Part shown: positions 58,741 to 64,000 of the stretch, piece after piece
Layout of the letters: every line of letters begins with the position of its first letter
Position numbering within the stretch: position 1 is the first letter of the stretch
DNA from: Clostridiales bacterium
GTDB taxonomy: Bacteria > Bacillota > Clostridia > Christensenellales > Borkfalkiaceae
Assembly: GCA_015055725.1 (NCBI GenBank)
Contig: SVHO01000003.1
Coordinates: 1 to 64,000, forward strand
Length of the DNA: 64,000 nucleotides
Direction of reading: 5' to 3'
The notes under the pieces: model-generated
The model's input: the letters and a program-made list of their open reading frames with translations, nothing else
Database searches by the model: none
What the model was told of the DNA's origin: nothing
Position numbers and translations under genes: made by a program

Positions 58741-59710
58741 TTTTATAGAACTTCAATTTGACAAAGGCAAAGAATGGTACACTACTGACAAATATTTCGG
58801 CATGCAGATTGCTAGGTTAAATAGTGGTCGTGCGGGGATTTTTCATGCATTAAAATGTCTTAATTGTGATACTGTTTATTTGCCGTACTATCAATGTGAA
58901 ACTGTCAGAAATTTTTTAATAAAGAAAGAGATAAAAATAAAATATTATCATATAGATGAGTCGTTTTTACCATTAATTTTTGATGAGCAAAAGCCAAACG
59001 AAGCAGTCTTAATTGTTAACTACTATGGTGTGATGCCAACTGATAGAATGAAAGAACTGGCTAAAAAATATAAAAACGTTATTATAGATAATTCACAGGC
59101 ATTTTTTGCTCAGCCTATAGATTTTTGTATGAACGTGTATTCGGCGCGTAAATTTGTCGGTGCACCTGATGGGGCATACGTTATTGGTAAGAATGCTTTG
59201 TATGGATATGATAGTTATAAGCAAGGCTATTCTTCAGATACTGCTGGTTTTTTATTGCAACGCCACGAATATGGTTGTGAAGGAAAGGTTTACCAAAGCC
59301 GTATGATAAACGAGCAACGCATTGATAATGAAGACATTATGAAAATGTCGGTTTTAACTCAAAAAATCCTAGATGGTACGAATTATCAATATATTATAGA
59401 CAAACGTAAAAAAAATTTTTTGTTGGCTCATGAGTTTTTTGGTGAAATTAATCAATTAAAAGATTTTCTAAATAACAATGATCACGATGTTCCCATGGTT
59501 TATCCTTTATTAATAGAAGAAGAAGGTATTATGCAAAGATTAATAGATGCTAAACATTTTCAAGGTAGATGGTGGAGTTATTTATTAACTGAAACGAAAA
59601 TAGACAGTTTTGAATATAAGCTATCAAAATTTATGATACCTATAACCATAGACCAAAGGTATGGAAAGGAAGATTTAGAACGTATTTATAGGATAATAAG
59701 AAAGAAATAA
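58727..59710 (+). CDS. Aminotransferase-like protein (DegT-like, divergent)
   Basis: A 327-residue protein. LNSGRAGIFHALKCL resembles the cofactor phosphate loop, VYLPYYQCETVRNF and VIIDNSQAFFAQP follow the DegT strand order, and NVYSARKFVGAPDGAYVIG has the lysine expected for the Schiff base. It is shorter and more divergent than PglE, and the histidine and glutamate positions around PLP are altered. It overlaps the WbqC gene and is probably its functional partner. A sugar aminotransferase is the best guess; a PLP-independent relative is possible. Confidence 0.6.
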   Translation: MEIGSFIELQFDKGKEWYTTDKYFGMQIARLNSGRAGIFHALKCLNCDTVYLPYYQCETVRNFLIKKEIKIKYYHIDESFLPLIFDEQKPNEAVLIVNYYGVMPTDRMKELAKKYKNVIIDNSQAFFAQPIDFCMNVYSARKFVGAPDGAYVIGKNALYGYDSYKQGYSSDTAGFLLQRHEYGCEGKVYQSRMINEQRIDNEDIMKMSVLTQKILDGTNYQYIIDKRKKNFLLAHEFFGEINQLKDFLNNNDHDVPMVYPLLIEEEGIMQRLIDAKHFQGRWWSYLLTETKIDSFEYKLSKFMIPITIDQRYGKEDLERIYRIIRKK

Positions 59711-60864
59711 TGAAAAAAATTTGTTTTATAACAACAATTCAATTAACAATGGAAACCTTCGTTGTTCCGTTTGCGAAAGTACTTGCAGAAAATGGATATG
59801 AAGTGACATATATTTGTAATATGAACGACGATTTTCAAGAGGTAAATAGCAAGCATGCAAAATGTATAAACATACAAATGCGTAGAGGGTTTCACTTTTT
59901 TGATATTTTTAAATATACTGCGAAATTGAAAAAGATTTTTAAGCGAGAAAAATATGATATAATATATTATGCTACTGATAACGCATCGTTTTATTCATCA
60001 ATAGCAGGAAAATTAGCTAAAATTCCCATTCGCCTTTATGCACAATGGGGAATTCATTACGTCGCAGCAAATGGCGTGACGAAAATGATAATGAAGTTTT
60101 TAGAAAAAACAACGTGCCTTATGTCTACGCATATTAGAGCGCAGAGCCCTAAAAATATGCAAATTGCTATTGATGACAAATTGTGCAAGCCTAATAAGAT
60201 TAAAGTTCTAGGATTAGGTGGAACAATTGGCGTCGATTTTAATGAGTACAATATTTCCAATAAAGCACTTTATAAAACAAGCATAAGAGAAAAATACTCG
60301 ATATCTGAAAATGATTTTTTATTTGGTTTTGTGGGGCGTGTTACGAAGGATAAAGGGTGTACAGAATTGTTAAGTGCCTTCAAAAAAGGAAATTATGGTA
60401 AATATGTTAAACTAATGATTGTTGGGATGTATGATAGTTGTGAAGGGGAATTAGCAGAGTTAGTTCAATGGGCTAAACAATCAAATAAAGTTATTTTTAC
60501 TGGACAAGTAAAAAGTTCCGAAGTTTCTGAGTATATGGCCTCTTTCGATATATTAGTGCATCCAACTTATCGTGAGGGTTTTGGAAAAGTTTTGCAAGAA
60601 GGATTGGCTATGGGGGTGCCAATTATTACAACAGACGTTCCAGGACCATCAGAAGTTGTTGAAAATGGTGTAAGCGGCATGTTGGTACCTAGCATGAATG
60701 TTGAAAGTTTGCAAGAAGCCATGCAGTCACTAATGAATAATTCAGAATTAAGACAAGAGTTTTCTAGAAATGGAAGAATTCGAGCGGAAAATAATTTTGA
60801 AAGGTCTAAGATGGTGGCGAATATTTTATTTGACTTAAATGAAATTTGTGAAATAGAGAAATAA
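59710..60864 (+). CDS. Family 4 glycosyltransferase
   Basis: GT-B fold retaining glycosyltransferase of 384 residues. The C-terminal donor domain has GFVGRVTKDKGCTELLSAF, VIFTGQV, and the signature VHPTYREGFGKVLQEGLAMGVPIITTDVPGPSEVV with the E-x7-E motif (first E in REGF, second in QEGLAMG). The N-terminal acceptor domain is basic. It extends the lipid-linked glycan started by the PglC-like enzyme. Starts on the preceding stop (TAATG). Confidence 0.93.
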   Translation: MKKICFITTIQLTMETFVVPFAKVLAENGYEVTYICNMNDDFQEVNSKHAKCINIQMRRGFHFFDIFKYTAKLKKIFKREKYDIIYYATDNASFYSSIAGKLAKIPIRLYAQWGIHYVAANGVTKMIMKFLEKTTCLMSTHIRAQSPKNMQIAIDDKLCKPNKIKVLGLGGTIGVDFNEYNISNKALYKTSIREKYSISENDFLFGFVGRVTKDKGCTELLSAFKKGNYGKYVKLMIVGMYDSCEGELAELVQWAKQSNKVIFTGQVKSSEVSEYMASFDILVHPTYREGFGKVLQEGLAMGVPIITTDVPGPSEVVENGVSGMLVPSMNVESLQEAMQSLMNNSELRQEFSRNGRIRAENNFERSKMVANILFDLNEICEIEK

Positions 60865-60868
60865 CTTT

Positions 60869-61885
60869 ATGAGAATTTTATATCAAGAATTAAAAAGGCT
60901 AATAAAGAAAAAGCTGGTTGAAACAGGGGTAGATAAGGAAGCTTCAGAAGAGATATCCTGTTGTTTTTCAACTGCAGACTTATATGGGGTTTCAAGCCAT
61001 GGCGTATCAATATTGCCAACCCATTATGAAAGAATTATTAAAGGTGGATACAATTTACATCCCTTATTTAAAGTTATTAAAGAGGGACCTGCCTTTAAAG
61101 TAATAGATGGGGAAAATTCAATAGGCGTTATTTCTGCATTGAATTGTGTTTATAACGTTGTTGAAGGTGCAAAAAAAAGTGGGATTTTTTCTGTGAATAG
61201 TTTTAATAATAATACTTTTGGTCCAGCTTTTTATTACGCATTAAAAATAGCCAATGAAGGGTTGATCGGAATAGTTTCTTGCAATAGCCCAGCTCAAATG
61301 ACCGTTCCAAATGGAAAAGAAAAACTACTTGGAACTAATCCTATATCAATTGCTATACCAAATTTAGATAGACCTATTATTTTAGATATGGCAACAAGTG
61401 CTGTTGCAAAATCAAAGATTAAACAATATAAAGAAAAAGGTGAAAAAATACCTTTAGGATGGGCAATAAATGAGAATTTTCAGCCAACCCAAGACGCCGA
61501 AGAGGCGCTTAAAGGATACGTTTTACCAATGGCTGGATATAAAGGTTATGGTTTGGCAATGATGATTGATGTTTTAGCGGGAGCACTTTCAGGCGCGGGT
61601 TATCTTGACTATGTTGGAAGATTTTATTCTCCAAATTTTGCATGTATGAACGTAGGTTTTTCTTTTATAGCAATTGATCCCAAACAGGTCTATGGAGAAA
61701 ATTTTAATTCCTTAATTAAATCGTATGTAGAAAGGGTCGAGTTTTCCAGAAAACTAAATAATGAAGAAGAGATTTTATTACCAGGATTTGACCGTTTAAA
61801 AAATAGAGAAAATAATTATGATTCAGGCATTGAAATATCTGATGATATATATCAATTTTTAATTAGTGACAGGAGGGGGTCTTAA
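60869..61885 (+). CDS. Ldh-family (type 2 malate/L-lactate) NAD-dependent oxidoreductase
   Basis: A 338-residue enzyme of the malate/L-sulfolactate/delta-1-piperideine reductase family. SSHGVSILP contains the catalytic-region histidine, and DMATSAVAKSKI, KGYGLAMMIDVLAGALSGAGY are strong family landmarks. It interconverts 2-keto and 2-hydroxy acids (or cyclic imines) using NAD(P)H. Together with the HpcH/HpaI aldolase of the same operon it could first make a keto acid and then reduce it for use as a glycan substituent. Location in a glycan operon is unusual. Confidence 0.85.
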   Translation: MRILYQELKRLIKKKLVETGVDKEASEEISCCFSTADLYGVSSHGVSILPTHYERIIKGGYNLHPLFKVIKEGPAFKVIDGENSIGVISALNCVYNVVEGAKKSGIFSVNSFNNNTFGPAFYYALKIANEGLIGIVSCNSPAQMTVPNGKEKLLGTNPISIAIPNLDRPIILDMATSAVAKSKIKQYKEKGEKIPLGWAINENFQPTQDAEEALKGYVLPMAGYKGYGLAMMIDVLAGALSGAGYLDYVGRFYSPNFACMNVGFSFIAIDPKQVYGENFNSLIKSYVERVEFSRKLNNEEEILLPGFDRLKNRENNYDSGIEISDDIYQFLISDRRGS

Positions 61886-62863
61886 ATGATATTCAGTGTT
61901 ATTGTTCCAGTGTATAACGTTGAAAAGTATTTAAATGAGTGCATAAACAGTATTCTTAGCCAAGATTTTTTAGATTATGAATTAATCTTGGTGAACGATG
62001 GATCAACGGATAATAGTGGGGATATTTGCGATGAATATGCAAAAAAAGACGATAGGATCAAAACGATACATAAGAAAAACGGAGGCCTTTCTTCTGCTCG
62101 AAATGCAGGAACGAATATTGCCCAAGGAGAGTATATTGTATATTTAGATAGTGACGATTATATATGCGATAACTCATTTTTAACCAAACTTGCACAAAAA
62201 ACGGGCTTAGATGTTGACGTTATTTTTTATGGCTATAAAAAATATTTTGAACATGAAAAAACATGGGGAAAAGATGTTTGCCAATATCCCTTGCTAAAGG
62301 ATAAAGAACCTTCTAATGCTTTAAGTTCTTTATTAAAGGCAGATATGTATGATGGTTGTGCTTGGAATAAGGCTATAAGAAGAGAATTTTTATTACAAAA
62401 CGGAATAATGTTTGAACCAGGAATGATTAGCGAAGACAGCGAGTGGTTTTTAAATGTTATCGTTTCGGCAAAAACATATGATAGCGTAAACGAAGCTTTT
62501 ATTGTATATAGGCAAAGAGAAGGTTCAATATCTCATGCTCCAAAATTAAAAAGTTTAACAGATAATTTATTGATGTTAGAAAAGTGGTCAAACCGTTTGA
62601 AAGAAAAAAACTTTGCTATAGATTTTAGAGATGTTTTGTCATCTGTTTTGTCGAGATATTACGTAAATATGTTAATTTTATATACAAGATTTCCTAATAA
62701 TCAAGTCGAAAAATATTTTCAACGAGTAAAAAGTTTGAAATTTTTATTAAAATACAGTTTAACAAAAAGAGCGATAACTGTTAAAAGGTTTTGTTCGATT
62801 TTTGGTTTAAGAATTACGTTAATATTTTTGCATGTATTAAATAAGTTGAGAGGAAAATCATGA
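61886..62863 (+). CDS. Family 2 glycosyltransferase
   Basis: GT-A glycosyltransferase of 325 residues. It has SVIVPVYNVEKYLNECI, LILVNDGSTDNSGDICDEY, GGLSSARNAG and the DxD-type YLDSDDYI, followed by EDSEWFLNV. The C-terminal end is basic (KRFCSIFGLRITLIF) and amphipathic, so membrane-associated. Sugar unknown. It overlaps the last gene by 4 bases. Confidence 0.92.
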   Translation: MIFSVIVPVYNVEKYLNECINSILSQDFLDYELILVNDGSTDNSGDICDEYAKKDDRIKTIHKKNGGLSSARNAGTNIAQGEYIVYLDSDDYICDNSFLTKLAQKTGLDVDVIFYGYKKYFEHEKTWGKDVCQYPLLKDKEPSNALSSLLKADMYDGCAWNKAIRREFLLQNGIMFEPGMISEDSEWFLNVIVSAKTYDSVNEAFIVYRQREGSISHAPKLKSLTDNLLMLEKWSNRLKEKNFAIDFRDVLSSVLSRYYVNMLILYTRFPNNQVEKYFQRVKSLKFLLKYSLTKRAITVKRFCSIFGLRITLIFLHVLNKLRGKS

Positions 62864-64000
62864 TTAAAACTTTGCCGAAAGTGTTAGTTGTTGCAATAAA
62901 TGCATGGCGTACTGATGCACCTTCACATACCCTTATGAATATTTTTTCTTGTTGGGACTCTTCGCGTTTAGCAATGATATATACTCGTGCCGATTTACCA
63001 AATACTAACGTTTGTTCGCGCTTTTTTCAAATTAGCGAAAACGATGTTTTAAAGAGTGTTTTTAAGCCTTGGGTAAAAACTGGAAGAGAAGTTTTTAACA
63101 CACATACTTGTCTTAATAAAGGGATTGAAGAAGAGCATAAAAGATATGCTAAAGCGAGAAAAAAACACTCGTATTTCATGTCGTTTTGTCGAGAAATGGT
63201 TTGGAAATTTGGGCATTGGAAAAGTAAAGAACTAAGAAATTTTGTTAAAGACTTTGACCCAGACATTATTTTTGTTCCCATATATCCGACTGAATATATG
63301 GGAAGGATTCAAAGATATATAAAAAAACTTACAGGAAAGCAAATTGTTTGCTATTTGGCGGATGACAATTATTCTTATGAATCATGTAAAGGGTTTTGGT
63401 CATATGTACACCGCTTTATGTTAAGAAAACAAGTTAAATATCTTGCAACTAATTGCAAAGAGATGTTTGTAATTGTTGACAAGGAAAAAGAGGAAACAGA
63501 TAAATTATTTGGTACAAATAGCGTTATTTTAACAAAAGGTGTTGATTTCACTAATAGGCATTTTGAAGAACGCCCTTTAAATAAACCGTTAAAATTTGTT
63601 TATACAGGTAATTTAATAATCGGCAGAGATAAGTCGTTGGCAATTATTGCTGACATGTTAAACAAAATAAATGGCAATGAAACAAAAGCGGTTCTGGAAA
63701 TTTATTCTCCTGATATTGTTGATGAAGAAACAATGGAAAAGTTGAACTCTGGATGTAGCAGACATTGCGGATTTGTTCCTAAAGAAAGGATTGAAGAAAT
63801 TCAAAAAAATGCTGATGTTTTAATTTTTGCAGAAGCTATAAACGGGAAATACAGTAATGCGGCAAGATTATCTTTTTCAACAAAGATTACAGATTACTTA
63901 TCAAACGGAAAATGTGTTTTTGCGGTGGGTAAAAAAGATATAGCTCCTATTGATTATTTTATTAAAAATGATTCGGCTATCGTCGCAACTAGTTATCAAG
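62860..64000 (+). CDS. GT-B fold glycosyltransferase, cut by the right edge
   Basis: The frame begins with ATG at 62860 (AGAGGAAAATC upstream) and stays open to the end of the window, 380 codons. The N-terminal part has VLVVAINAWRTDAPSHTLMNIFSCW, and the C-terminal part FVYTGNLIIGRDKSLAIIADML, HCGFVPKERIEEIQKNADVLIFAEA and FSTKITDYLSNGKCVFAVG, a pattern of family 4-type donor-binding domains. The sugar cannot be read. Its tail and any following genes are missing. Confidence 0.82.
   Translation, partial: MIKTLPKVLVVAINAWRTDAPSHTLMNIFSCWDSSRLAMIYTRADLPNTNVCSRFFQISENDVLKSVFKPWVKTGREVFNTHTCLNKGIEEEHKRYAKARKKHSYFMSFCREMVWKFGHWKSKELRNFVKDFDPDIIFVPIYPTEYMGRIQRYIKKLTGKQIVCYLADDNYSYESCKGFWSYVHRFMLRKQVKYLATNCKEMFVIVDKEKEETDKLFGTNSVILTKGVDFTNRHFEERPLNKPLKFVYTGNLIIGRDKSLAIIADMLNKINGNETKAVLEIYSPDIVDEETMEKLNSGCSRHCGFVPKERIEEIQKNADVLIFAEAINGKYSNAARLSFSTKITDYLSNGKCVFAVGKKDIAPIDYFIKNDSAIVATSYQ

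Noticed and set aside
1..64000. CRISPR arrays, prophage, insertion sequences, rRNA and tRNA genes
   Set aside because: I looked for regular repeats, transposase or integrase motifs and RNA gene signatures and saw none.

Overview
The window looks like a contiguous piece of chromosome from an AT-rich, endospore-lineage member of the Bacillota, most likely an uncultured gut-type Clostridia. The evidence is the gene content and order: spmA/spmB, a YtxC-like gene next to thrS with a T-box leader, rpmB divergent from yloU-yloV-recG, mraZ-rsmH-ftsL-PBP, RNase J, and trmR-trhP. AAGGAG-type ribosome sites and near-consensus sigma-A promoters fit the same assignment. I see no phage, insertion sequence, CRISPR array, rRNA or tRNA gene. 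The species cannot be named from this sequence alone.

Layout. 0-5 kb: end of an M24 peptidase gene, a small protein of the Anabaena sensory rhodopsin transducer family, an XRE membrane regulator, and a serC-serA operon. 4.5-8.1 kb: RNase J, then trmR and trhP, which together make the wobble-uridine modification 5-methoxyuridine. 8.1-12.7 kb: an AraC regulator divergent from a GH3 glycosidase, then a TetR-glycosyltransferase operon. 12.7-22 kb: metal handling (feoA, feoB, a FeoB-associated Cys-rich protein, a CopA-type ATPase with an altered DKTGT motif, a calcium-type ATPase). 22-36 kb: housekeeping (T-box-thrS, spmAB, metG-tatD, rsmA-rdgB, cysK, rpmB, yloUV, recG). 36-43 kb: XRE regulator, DegV protein, amidase, polar amino acid ABC transporter, two-component system, rpsT. 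43-49 kb: murI and a short division cluster ending in a penicillin-binding protein that appears to start at AUU, then an acyltransferase-like gene. 49-53.7 kb: an AraC-controlled sugar-catabolism operon (two Gfo/Idh/MocA oxidoreductases, a TIM-barrel isomerase, a NagB-like deaminase). 53.9-64 kb: a surface-glycan operon that runs off the right edge.

How the parts work together. The glycan operon carries the aminotransferase (PglE-like), acetyltransferase (PglD-like) and phosphoglycosyl transferase (PglC-like) needed to build and load a bacillosamine-type sugar on undecaprenyl phosphate. It also has glycosyltransferases and an unusual set: an HpcH/HpaI aldolase, an Ldh-family 2-hydroxyacid oxidoreductase, a PIG-L deacetylase, a WbqC protein and a second aminotransferase-like protein. 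This combination is the best candidate here for an undescribed pathway.

Other signals worth attention are a duplicated 19-bp operator flanking the feo promoter, several genes whose -10 box lies so close to the start codon that the mRNA should be leaderless, a repeat cluster upstream of degV, and paired perfect hairpins in the leader of the amino acid transporter.
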